Shown here: positions 32,560 through 44,200 of the stretch, piece after piece
Layout: every line of letters starts with the position of its first letter
Position numbering within the stretch: the first letter of the stretch is position 1
From: JADCGM01 sp943370355
GTDB lineage: Bacteria; Pseudomonadota; Alphaproteobacteria; Sphingomonadales; Sphingomonadaceae
Assembly: GCA_943370355.1 (NCBI GenBank)
Contig: CALRQP020000001.1
Coordinates: 1-64,000, forward strand
Direction: 5' to 3'
Length of the DNA: 64,000 bases
Position numbers and translations under genes: made by a program
Notes under the pieces: generated by a model
Told to the model about the DNA's origin: nothing
Databases searched by the model: none
What the model saw: the letters and a program-made list of their open reading frames with translations, nothing else

Positions 32560-33777
32560 ATGCAAATCCCCGGACATATCGATCCCGTTCCCGTACCGCG
32601 CGGCCCCGTGCCGCAGCGCGCCGATGGGCGCACCGACATCGTCGGCCTGTCGAAGGCCGAGCTGGCGGCAGCGCTCGTCGCGGCGGGCATCCCGGAGAAG
32701 CAGGCCAAGATGCGGGCCAAGCAGGTCTGGCACTGGGTCTATCATCGCGGCGCGACCTCGTTCTCGGTGATGACCGACATCGCCAAGGACGTGCGCCCCG
32801 CGCTCGATGCGGCGCTCGTGATCGGCCGGCCCGAGATCGTCGAAGCGCAGGTGTCGACCGACGGCACCCGCAAATGGCTGCTGCGCTCTCCGGACGCGCA
32901 GGACTATGAGATGGTGTTCATCCCCGACGCCGACCGGGGGACGCTGTGCGTGTCGAGCCAGGTCGGCTGCACGCTCAACTGCCGTTTCTGTCACACCGGC
33001 ACCATGAAGCTGGTGCGCAACCTGACCGCAGGCGAGATCGTCGGGCAGGTCATGCTCGCGCGCGACTCGCTCGGCGAATGGCCGTCGCAGCCGGAAGGGC
33101 GCATGCTGACCAACATCGTCATGATGGGCATGGGCGAGCCGCTCTACAATTTCGAGAATCTGAAGGCCGGGCTCGCCATCGTCATGGATGGCGACGGGCT
33201 GGCGCTGTCGAAGCGGCGCATCACGCTGTCGACGTCGGGCGTCGTGCCGATGATGGCGCGCGCGGGCAAAGAGATCGGCGTCAATCTCGCGGTCAGCCTG
33301 CACGCGGTCACCAAGGAAGTCCGCGACGAGATCGTTCCGATCAACCGCAAATATGGCATCGAGGAACTGCTGCAGGCCTGCGCCGACTATCCGGGCGCCA
33401 ACAATGCGCGGCGCATCACCTTCGAATATGTGATGCTCAAGGACAAGAACGACAGCGACGAAGACGCGCGCGAGCTGGTCAGGCTGATCCGCCACTACCA
33501 CCTGCCTGCCAAGGTCAATCTGATCCCGTTCAATCCCTGGCCCGGTGCGATCTACGAATGTTCGGACCCCGACCGTATCGCGCGCTTCTCCGAGATCATC
33601 TTCCGCGCCGGCATCTCCGCACCCGTCCGCACCCCGCGCGGCCGTGACATCATGGCGGCGTGCGGCCAGCTCAAATCCGCCTCGGAAAAGATCAGCCGCG
33701 CCGACCTCGACCGGATCGCGGCGGAGAAATCGGCGGCACTGGAGTCGTCCGACTTGGCGCTCACCGCCGCAGCCTAG
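32560..33777 (+). CDS. rlmN: 23S rRNA (A2503-C2)/tRNA (A37) methyltransferase RlmN
   Basis: A radical-SAM enzyme that methylates C2 of A2503 in 23S rRNA and A37 in some tRNAs. The 405-residue product has the cluster motif CTLNCRFC (Cys137, Cys141, Cys144), GMGEPLYN, and Cys368 in MAACGQL, the position of the methyl-carrying cysteine. The extension of about 25 residues before DIVGLSKAEL is common in alphaproteobacteria. The LuxR-type gene starts two bases after its stop. Confidence 0.95.
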   Translation: MQIPGHIDPVPVPRGPVPQRADGRTDIVGLSKAELAAALVAAGIPEKQAKMRAKQVWHWVYHRGATSFSVMTDIAKDVRPALDAALVIGRPEIVEAQVSTDGTRKWLLRSPDAQDYEMVFIPDADRGTLCVSSQVGCTLNCRFCHTGTMKLVRNLTAGEIVGQVMLARDSLGEWPSQPEGRMLTNIVMMGMGEPLYNFENLKAGLAIVMDGDGLALSKRRITLSTSGVVPMMARAGKEIGVNLAVSLHAVTKEVRDEIVPINRKYGIEELLQACADYPGANNARRITFEYVMLKDKNDSDEDARELVRLIRHYHLPAKVNLIPFNPWPGAIYECSDPDRIARFSEIIFRAGISAPVRTPRGRDIMAACGQLKSASEKISRADLDRIAAEKSAALESSDLALTAAA

Positions 33778-33779
33778 GA

Positions 33780-34943
33780 ATGGATATGCGGGAGAAGATC
33801 GGGATCGCCGACTATGATTCCGTCGTGTCCGGCATCTACGATGCAGCGCTTTCGCCGGGGCTCTGGGACGTCGCGCTGACCAATCTGGTCAACCGCTTCG
33901 GTCATGACCGCTGGGATATCGCGATGCTCCTCTGGGAGCGGCTGTCACCTCCCGCCGGACGATTTCTCGGAGCGAGCGGCGTGCATGTCATGGCCCGCCA
34001 AGGATATGTGCACGCATTTGCCGGAGTCCACAGCTGGAGCGTTCGCGGTCACGCACTTCCCGTTGGTGCGGTCGTCCATTCCGACCGGTTGATTCCTCGG
34101 GAGGAATTCCACCAAACCGCCTTTTACACGGACTTCCTCCGACAGTTCGACCTTGAAGTCGGCGTCATGGCGCTGCTCGACCGGCATGCGAATGATCACC
34201 TCTGCCTGTGCCTGCCCGGCCCGGACAATGGACCGACAGATCGGCTGGAGGCCGCTGTCCGCCTGCTGGTGCCGCACCTGCAAAGGGCGGTCCGGATCGC
34301 GCGCCGGATCGGTGAAGCCGAATTGTCGGCCGCGAGCGCCAGAGCCGTGCTCGACGCCGCTCCGTCAGCGGTGCTGATTTGCGACGCTGACTTGAACCTT
34401 ACTTATGCCAATCCGCTTGGCGCGGCCCTGATCGCCGACGGCTACCTGGGCCGGCGCGACGGCCGCATGGTGCTGATCGATCGGCGTCAACAGGATCGTC
34501 TGAAGCGGCTCGCTGACGGGGACCAACCGCGGTGTTGTGCCTTTGCACTCGAGCCGGACGGGCTGCCGCCAGTTGGCGCAATGGCCGTGCGTATCGAAGC
34601 GCAGGACGCAGTTGATCCAGGGCTTGGCAATGCGCGGGTGATGATCGTCGCAGGGCGCAATCACCGGGCATCCTTCGCCAATGTCGATCACCTTCGCGAC
34701 TGGTTTGGCTTGACCGCGGCGGAGGCGCGGCTGGCGGCAACTTTGGCAGAAGGCGGCAGCCTTGAGGATTTCGCGGCAACGCGCGGGGTATCGCTGAATG
34801 CGGCGCGTTTCCTGTTGAAGGGCGTATTTGCGAAGACCAACAGCAACCGCCAGCCGCAGCTCGTCGCCAAGCTCCAGGCGACGCCACTGCAATGGCATAT
34901 CGGCGCGGTTTCGGCCGAACTTCCCGAGCCGATTGCGGGCTAG
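33780..34943 (+). CDS. LuxR-type HTH transcriptional regulator
   Basis: A 387-residue regulator whose C-terminus (about 318-375) holds a LuxR-like winged helix-turn-helix: LTAAEARLAATLAEGGSLEDFAATRGVSLNAARFLLKGVFAKT. The middle (about 185-290) resembles a PAS-like sensor fold (VLICDADLNLTYANPLGAALI). The N-terminal 180 residues show no family I can name, and no AHL-binding signature was seen. The ATG at 33780 is two bases past the rlmN stop. A perfect 16-bp palindrome lies 9 bases after its own stop, and the giant autotransporter follows, so it may control that gene. Confidence 0.8.
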   Translation: MDMREKIGIADYDSVVSGIYDAALSPGLWDVALTNLVNRFGHDRWDIAMLLWERLSPPAGRFLGASGVHVMARQGYVHAFAGVHSWSVRGHALPVGAVVHSDRLIPREEFHQTAFYTDFLRQFDLEVGVMALLDRHANDHLCLCLPGPDNGPTDRLEAAVRLLVPHLQRAVRIARRIGEAELSAASARAVLDAAPSAVLICDADLNLTYANPLGAALIADGYLGRRDGRMVLIDRRQQDRLKRLADGDQPRCCAFALEPDGLPPVGAMAVRIEAQDAVDPGLGNARVMIVAGRNHRASFANVDHLRDWFGLTAAEARLAATLAEGGSLEDFAATRGVSLNAARFLLKGVFAKTNSNRQPQLVAKLQATPLQWHIGAVSAELPEPIAG

Positions 34944-34952
34944 TGGCCTCCC

Positions 34953-34968
34953 CTACCCGTTCGGGTAG
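34953..34968. promoter_or_regulatory. Perfect palindrome, candidate operator
   Basis: CTACCCG-TT-CGGGTAG, two 7-base arms with a TT centre. There is no T-run after it, so an operator is more likely than a terminator. The rest of the gap to 35222 holds an AT-richer stretch (TTTATTAATTTT near 35081) that could be the promoter region of the autotransporter, but no clear -35/-10 pair was chosen. Confidence 0.55.
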
Positions 34969-35222
34969 CGCATGCAGCTAGGTAGCTTGGCATGAGCGCG
35001 CATCGGATAGCGACTGGCCTAACGTTGCGGGTCCGAAAACAACCGGAGGTGACGGCACGTTGATCGGGGCGCATTAGCAGTTTATTAATTTTCGCCGGAC
35101 AAAGCGGGGGTTTACACCGCTCTGACGCGTATCATGGATACGCCGCAGTCCGGCTGTCGTTGTGCACAGTTGCGTAAACATTTCCAAAATTGAGCCTTTT
35201 ATGGTTTTGGGGAGATACGCAG

Positions 35223-38200
35223 ATGATGGCACTACCGGTTCGCGCGCGGAGTCTCCTTTCGACGGCCCTGATCCCGCTTTCGCTGGGACTGACCATGGTT
35301 CCATCGGCTGCTTGGGCGGCCTGCGCGCCGGGCACCGGAAACAATGTCATCTGCACCGGCAGTGATGCCGACGGATTTCTGGCGAGTCAGCCTACGACAA
35401 TCACCGTGAACACAGGTGCAAATGTCGACGGGTTGCTGTTTGCAGGCTCGCCCGGAAGCGTGACAAACTCCGGAACGGTTGGTGTCGGCGGGAATACTGC
35501 GACGATCATCATCGCCGGCGGCGGCGGTACCGTCGCGAACCAGGCTGGCGGCACGATCAACGGCGGTGTCGTGCTGACGGTATCGACTGGCACCGAAACC
35601 AATACCTTTTCCAACGCCGGGACCACGAACGGCGACATCACCGGCACCGGCGGGATCCTCAACGTCAACAACACCGCAGGCGCGATCAACGGCGGGATCA
35701 CATCGCCAGGCCAGGTCAATGTGACCAACAGCGCCGGAGCAACCATCGCCGGCAATTTCGCACTCGGCGATCTTGACGATGTCGTGACGAACAACGGCAC
35801 CATCACCGGGACGATCAATTTCGCGCTCGGCAATGCGACCTTCACCAACGGTGCTGGCTCGGTCCTGACCGGCGACATTCAGGCGGGCGGCAATACGACG
35901 CTGACGAACGCGGGTTCGATCACCGGCAACATCACGCTCGGCGCTGGCAATGACACGATCTCGACGACCGGCACGATCACCGGCAATATCAACATGGGCG
36001 GTGGCAACAACACAATCGGATTTGGGTCGTCTGCTGCGCTGCCGACAGGGACGATCACCGCCGATCCTGCGGGTCTGAACACCATCAACCTGTTCGGTTC
36101 GGGCAGCGATACGCTATCGATCGCCGTCACCAATTTCGACGTGCTCAACAAGAGCGGAACCGGCAGCTGGCTCGTCAACGCGCCGATCCTGCTTGCTGGC
36201 GGCATCAATGTCACCGGCGGCACGCTGGCAGCCAGCGACGCGGATTTCCTCGACGGCAATCTGATCGTTACCACGGCACCCGGCACGGTCGGGTTCACCA
36301 ATGCCTCGGCCGGGACTTTCTCGGGCGGAATTTCGGGAACGGGCGGCGTATCGGTCGGCGGCGGCGGCACCGCGACGACGCTGTTCACGGGCACAAATAC
36401 CTATACCGGCGGCACCACGATTACGCAGGGGACCTTGCAGGTCGGCAGCGCGACCGCACTGGCGTCCACCGGCGCTGTTACGGTCACTGCGCCCGGTACG
36501 TTGGTTGTGGCGACGGCTTCGACGATCGGCGACTACAATGGCAACGGTTCGACCGTTCTGCAGACCGGGCTGCTGACCGTCGGCGGCGCGGGCACCTACA
36601 GCGGCGTGATTTCGGGTTCGGGCAGCCTCGTCAAGAACGGGTCGGGCACGCTGACGCTGTCGGGCGTCAACACCTATTCGGGGACGACTACCGTCAGCGG
36701 CGGCAATTTGGCCCTGTCCGGCGGCAATGCGCTCGCCGACACACACAATGTGACGGTTACCGCACCCGGCACACTGACGATCCAGACCGCTGAAACCTTG
36801 GGCAGCGTACAAGGCGACGGTGCCGTCGTTCTCAATGCCGGCCTGACAACCGGCAATGCTTTCAACCAGACTTTGAGCGGCGTGATCTCGGGGTCGGGCG
36901 GGCTGACCAAACAGGGTGCCGGCACACTGACTGTCACCGGTGCCAACACCTATTCGGGCGGAACCTCGGTCGTCGGCGGCATTCTGCTGGGCAATGCAAC
37001 GTCGCTGCAAGGCGCCATCGCGGTCAGCGCGCCTGCCGAAGTCAGCTTCGATCAGGGTACCGACGGCACGTTCGCAGGCAGCCTGTCAGGGACGGGCATC
37101 GTCTCCAAGATAGGCAACGCCAAGCTCAAGCTGACCGGTGACAACAGCCTGCACAGCGGCGTTTTCGAACTCGATTTCGGCACGGTATCGATCGGAGCTT
37201 CGAACAATATCGGGACGGGCCTGCTCGATCTCGATGGCGGGACGACCTTCCAGACGACCGCGACGATGCGGCTCAATAACCAGATTTCGCTGAACGCGAT
37301 TCCCGGTGCATCTGGGGTCACCTTCCAGACCGATGCGGGAACCACCTCGCTGGCCGGCGTCATTGGCGGCACCGGCGGACTGGTGAAAACCGGCGCAGGC
37401 ACGCTGTCGCTGTCCGGCACAAACACATATTCGGGCGGCACGACCGTCAATGCCGGTACGTTGCTTGGCACCACGAACTCGATTCAGGGCAATGTTCTCG
37501 TCAACCAGGCCGGAACGCTCGCCTTCTCCCAGAATTTCAACGGCACCTATGGCGGCCAGTTGACCGGCACCGGCGCGGTCAATGTGCTGGGGTCGAACGT
37601 GCTGGCTTTCGGAGCGCCCACCGGCATCTCAATCGGCAATGTCACCTTCAGTGGCGACAACAGTGGCTTCTCCGGCGGCGTAAACCTCATCGGTGGCCGG
37701 CTCATCGTGTCCGCGGCAAACAACCTCGGCACTGGTGCGATCACGCTCGATTCCGGCATTCTGACGACGGGCGCGATTACCGTCGCAAACAATGTGACGC
37801 TGGCAGCCGGCGGTGGGTCAATCGGGGGCGGCGCAACCTTCTCCGGAGTCATCTCGGGCTCTGGCTTCCTGATTTCCGGCAATGCGACGCTGTCCGGTGC
37901 CAACACGTTCACTGGCGGGCTGTTCGTCGCCGGTGGCACGACGACGCTGACGGGCGGCGCGGCCGTTGCAGATTCCAATACCGTTCTGATCAACGCCGAC
38001 GGCACCTTGAACGTGGCCGCCGCGGAGACGATCGGCAGCCTCGCCGGAACGGGCGGGACGACCCTCGCAGCGACGCTCACGACCGGGGCCGATAACACAT
38101 CGACGACCTACTCCGGGGCGGCATCGGGTGCCGGCGGCCTGACCAAGGTCGGCACCGGCAATTTCACCCTGTCCGGCACGAACAGCTACACCGGGACGAC

Positions 38201-41200
38201 GACGGTTAACGGCGGCACGCTGACCGTCAGCGGCGGCGCGGCCATCGCCAACACGGGGGCAGTCGTCGTCGGGACGGGCGGGACATTCGCAGTCGCGGCG
38301 GCCGAGACGATCGGCAACCTGTCGGGCGCTGGATCGACTGTATTGTCGGCCGGTCTCACGACGGGCGACGCGTCGAGCACGAGCTATGCCGGGGTGATTT
38401 CGGGCACGGGGCCGCTGACCAAGCAGGGGACGGGTTCGTTCACGCTGACGGGTGCGAACACCTATTCGGGCGGCACGACGGTCAACGCCGGTTCGCTGAT
38501 CGGAGATACCAAGTCGCTGCAGGGTGCGGTGCTGGTCAACGCGGCTGGCACGCTGACTTTTGCGCAGCCGACCGACGGCACCTTTGCCGGGTCCTTCTCG
38601 GGCGCTGGCGTCGTCAACAAGAATGGCGCGGGCGTGCTGACGCTCAGCGGCAACAACAGCGCCCACATCGGTCTGCTCGATATCGATGCAGGAACGATCG
38701 CGATCTCGGCGGCCAACAACATCGGCACCGGCGTGCTTGAGATTGACGGCGGTACGACGTTCCAGACGACGGCAGGCGTGTCGCTTGGCAATGCGGTGAC
38801 GCTGGCCGGAGCCGGCGGCAGCACCGTGCAGGTCGATACCGGCACGACGACGCTGAGCGGCGTGATCTCGGGCAACGGGACGCTGGTCAAGGCCGGGACG
38901 GGCACATTGTCCCTGTCGGGTGCCAACACCTATAGCGGCGGCACCACAGTCAATGCTGGCGTTTTGACGGGTACCAGCACGAGCCTGCAGGGCGCGATCC
39001 TGATCAATGCCAATGGCACCGCCAACTTCAACCAGGCAGTTGCCGGGACCTATGCCGGCAATGTGACGGGCAGCGGCATCCTGTCGAAGACCGGTGCCGG
39101 GACTCTGACGCTCAGCGGGACCAACAGCGCCTTCACGGGCTCGACCGAGATCGACGGCGGGGTGCTGGCGATCGGGACCGCGGCGAACATCGGCACAGGT
39201 CTGCTCGACTTCGATGGCGGCACGTTGCAGACCACCGGCGCGATGACGCTGGCCAATGCCGTGCTGCTGTTCTCGGCGGGCACGGTACAGGCGGATGCGG
39301 CGACGACGCTCAGCGGCGTGATCAGCGGCACAGGCACAATCACCAAGACCGGTACGGCGACACTGACGCTCTCGGGCGCCAACACCTACACCGGTGACAC
39401 GACCGTCAATGCCGGAACCCTCTCCGTCACCGGCGGATCCGCCATCAGCGACAGCGGACTGGTCGTCGTCAATGGCGGCGGCACATTTGATGTCGCCGGC
39501 AGCGAGACGATCGGCGGACTGAATGGCGCGGGCGCTGCGACGCTGCAGGCGGGCCAGACCCTGACCATTGCGGCCGGCGGTGCCTTTGGTGGCGCGATCT
39601 CTGGCGCTGGCGGCCTGACCAAGAGCGGGGCGAACAGCCAGACACTGTCAGGCACGAACACCTATACCGGCACCACCACGGTCTCGGGCGGGACATTGGC
39701 GCTGGCTGGCGGTGCTGCGATCGTCGACACCGGCAGCGTCGTGGTCAACGGCGGCACGCTGAGCCTTCTCACCGCTGAAACCATTGGCAATCTGTCGGGT
39801 ACCGGCGGCACCGTTTCGCTGCTTGCTGGCCTGACGACGGGCGACGCCTCGGATACCAGCTATGCTGGGGTGATTTCGGGGCCGGGTTCACTGACCAAGC
39901 AGGGGACAGGAACCTTCGCTCTCTCAGGCGCGAATACCTATAGTGGCGGAACAAGCATTACGGGCGGTGCGCTGCTCGGGAATACCACCTCGCTGCAGGG
40001 TGCTTTCAACGTTGCATCCGGAACGACGCTCATCTTCCAGCAATCGACCGGGGGTATCTTCGCTGGCACCGTGACGGGCGCAGGAAATCTGACGAAGCAA
40101 GGTCCGGAATCACTCTTTCTGACCGGCAACAATAGCGGGCTGTCAGGCACGACCCGGATCGCACAGGGCGTCCTGGAAATCGATGCGGCCAACAACATCG
40201 GTAGCGGCGTCATCAGCATCGATGGAGGAGCCTTTCTTCAGCTTGGCCAAGGTTCGGCGCCAGCGCCGATTTCCCTGGCGAATCTGATCACGTTGACCGC
40301 CGTGCCTGGCACAACGGGTTCGACTGTGACGGTGGTGGCCGACACGACCTTGTCCGGCGTCATCTCCGGAACAGGGCGGCTCATCGCCAATGTTGTGGGA
40401 GCGGGCACACTGACGCTGTCCGGAGCGAACACTTATTCGGGCGGCACAACCGTCAATACGGGTGTCGTGACGGGCAACGCCACGTCGCTGCAGGGGGCGA
40501 TTCTCATCAATTCACCGGGGACCGTCATCTTCAACCAGGCGACAGCAGGCACCTATGCCGGCGCGCTCTCCGGTAATGGCACGTTCTCCAAGAGCGGTGC
40601 GGGGACCCTGACGCTGACCGGCACGAACAGCAGCCATAGCGGCGCGATCGGCCTCAACGCCGGAACAGTCGCGATCGCATCGGCCGCGAACATTGGCGTG
40701 GGCGCAATCTCCTTCAATGGCGGCACGCTGCAAACGACCGGTGCGACGACGCTGGCCAATTCTGCAACGCTCGCGGCGGGCGGCGGGACCGTCCAAGCTG
40801 ATGCGGCGACGACATTGTCAGGCATCATCTCCGGGACCGGGACGCTGACCAAGACCGGAACCGCAACACTGACGCTCAGCGGAGCAAACAGCTTCACCGG
40901 CGATACCACGATCAGCAACGGGACGCTCTCGGTGACCGGCGGGTCGGCCATCGCCGATACCGGCAATGTCCTCGTCAGCGCTGCTGGCACCTTCGATGTC
41001 GCGGGCAGCGAAACCATCGGCGGACTGAATGGGGCAGGCGCAGCGACGCTCCAGTCTGGCCAGACGTTGTCGATCGCGGCGAGCGGTGCGTTCGGCGGGA
41101 TCGTCTCTGGCGCGGGTGGGTTGACCAAGAGCGGGGCTGGAACCCAAACACTGTCGGGCGTGAACACCTACACTGGCGCGACCACGGTGAACGCCGGAAC

Positions 41201-44200
41201 GCTGGCGCTGTCGGGCGGCGCTGCGATTGCAGACACAGGGTCAGTCGTGGTCAACGGCGGCACGCTGAGCGTGCTGGCGGCCGAGACGATCGGCAATCTC
41301 TCCGGCACAGGCGGAATTGTCGCGCTGAGCGCGGGCCTGACGACGGGCGATCCATCGAACACCAGCTACGCGGGTGTGATCTCCGGAGCCGGTTCGCTGA
41401 CCAAGGTCGGCACGGGCGATTTCCGCCTGACCGGCGCAAATACCTATTCGGGCGGCACCAATGTGCTTGGCGGCACGCTGTTCGGCGACTCGACCTCGCT
41501 GCAGGGCAGCTTCGTTGTCACCGCGCCGGCCGAACTCAGCTTCGACCAGGCAACGGCGGGCACCTTCGCTGGCACCTTCTCCGGCACGGGCAATGTGTCG
41601 AAGATCGGCGCGGGCGTGCTGACGCTGACCGGTAACAACAGCCTCCATAGCGGGGTGCTCGAACTCGATGTCGGCACGCTGTCGATCGCAGCGGCTACCA
41701 ACATCGGCACCGGACTGATCGACATGCTGAGCGGTGCGACGCTGCAAACCACGGCGGCGCTGACGCTGGCGAACCAGGTCTTGCTGACGGCCGTTCCGGG
41801 GACGGCGGGTGCGACCTTCCAGACCGATGCGAATACAACCCTGTCGGGCGTCATTTCGGGTACGGGCAAGCTGGTCAAGACCGGTACGGGCACGCTGACC
41901 CTGTCGGGAGCCAACAGCTATTCTGGCGGGACGACCGTCAATGCCGGCATCGTTGCGGGCGACACGACCTCGCTGCAGGGCGATATCCTGCTCAATGCGG
42001 CGGGCACGGTAAGCTTCAATCAGGCCGCGGCCGGCACCTATGCCGGTGCCCTGAGTGGCAGCGGCGCGGTCGCCAAGACCGGCGCGGGCACGTTGACGCT
42101 GACCGGGACCAACAGCGGGCACAGCGGTACGACGACTGTCAGCGGCGGAACCTTGGCAATCGGCGCTGCTTCGAACATCGGCACGGGCGCTCTGTCGCTC
42201 GGTGGAGCCACGCTGCAGACGACGGGTGCATTGACGCTCGCAAATGCGGTGAGCCTGGTGACCGGCGGCGGCACCTTCCAGAGCGACGCCGCGACGACGC
42301 TTGGCGGCGTCATCTCCGGAAGCGGCGCGCTGACCAAGACCGGCGCTGCCGCACTGACCCTGACCGGTGCCAACAGCTACAGCGGCGGCACGACGGTCCA
42401 GACCGGCACCCTGATCGGCAACGCGACGTCGCTGCAGGGTGCGATCGCGATTGCGGCGGGTGCGACCACGCAGTTCGATCAGGCGGTCGATGGCACCTTT
42501 GCCGGGACGTTGTCCGGCGCAGGCTCATTGAGCAAGACCAATGCGGGCGTCCTGACGCTGAGCGGCGACAACAGCGGCCTGACCGGAACCACAAGCGTAA
42601 CGGGCGGCCAGATTTCGATCACCGCCGCCAATAATCTCGGCACCGGCGCGGTCACGCTCGACGGTGGCACGCTGTGGACGCGTGCGGCGCTGACCAGCAG
42701 TAACGCCTACACGCTGGGTGCCGGTGGCGGCACCTTCCGGATTGGCGCGGCGACGACTCTGTCGGGCGTGATTTCGGGGGCTGGTGCGCTCACCAAGACT
42801 GCGCCGGGAACGCTGACACTGACGGGTGCCAACACCTACAGCGGCGGCACGACCGTCAGCGCCGGGACCCTGGCCGGTAACGCGACGAGCCTGCAGGGCA
42901 ATATCGCACTGGCGACCGGCACGACACTGAGCTTCGCACAGGCGGCTGCCGGAACCTATGCCGGCAATCTGTCCGGTGCAGGCAGCCTGACCAAGTCGGG
43001 TGCGGGTGTGCTGACGCTCACGGGCAACAACAGCGCCCACAGCGGCACGACAAGTGTGACCGGCGGTACGGTAGCGATCGGCAGCGCGACGAACATCGGC
43101 ACGGGTGCGCTGACACTCGACGGCGCAACGCTGCAGACGACCGGTGCCTTGACGCTGGCGAACGCGGTCACCGCTGGCGCTGGCGGTGCAACGGTTCAGG
43201 CGGATGCTGCCACAACCCTGTCAGGTATCGTATCGGGCGGAAGCGTGACGCAGACCGGTGCCGGGACGCTGACTCTCTCAGGCCCGAACACCTTCACCGG
43301 TCCGCTGACACTCGCGGGTACGGGCGGTACGACGCTCTCGGGCGGCGCAGCGGTCGCCGATGGCACCGCAGTGGTCGTCAACAGCGGCACGCTGACGGTC
43401 GCCACGGCGGAAACCGTCGGCAGCCTCGCGGGCACCGGCGGCGCGGTCGTGCTGACGGCGGGCCTGACCGCAGGCGGCGACAACAGCTCGACCAGCTATG
43501 CCGGTGTCATTTCCGGTGCGGGCGGGCTGACCAAGACTGGAACCGGCAACCTGACCCTGTCGGGTGCGAACAGCTACGCCGGCGGAACCACGGTTTCGGC
43601 TGGCACGCTGACCGGCAACACCACCTCGCTGCAGGGCAATGTCAGCAACGCGGCAACGCTCGCCTTCAACCAGAATTTCGACGGCACTTATGCCGGCGTC
43701 ATTTCGGGCGCGGGCATCGTCACGACGGCAGGCACGGGCACGATCACCTTCACCGGAGCGAGCACCAATACCGGCCCGCTCAATATCGCGTCGAACGTCG
43801 TGTTCGGCGGCGGCAGCGCGATTGGCGATACCGTCGCGGTGACGGTTGGCACCGGCTTCACGCTGACACTGGCCGCGAGCGAGACGATTGGCAGCCTGGC
43901 GGGCGGCGGAACCGTGGCGGCACCCGGCTTCACCCTGACGACGGGTGGCAACAACAGCTCGACGACGTTCAGCGGCACTCTGACGGGCGGTGCGCTGACC
44001 AAGACGGGGACCGGCACCCTGACGCTCAGCGGCACCGACACGCTGACCGGAGCCCTGACCGTATCCGCAGGGGGCGTTACAATCGCCACGGGCGGTGCGG
44101 TGACAGCGGCCTCGGCCTCGACGGCGGCCGGGACGACGACGATGGTTGCCGGGACGCTCACCGCCCCGACCGCCAATGCAGGGACGCTTAACATCGTGAC

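Noticed and set aside
34953..34968. CTACCCG palindrome as the terminator of the LuxR-type gene
   Set aside because: No T-run follows and the stem is only 7 bp; an operator is more plausible, though a weak terminator is not excluded.
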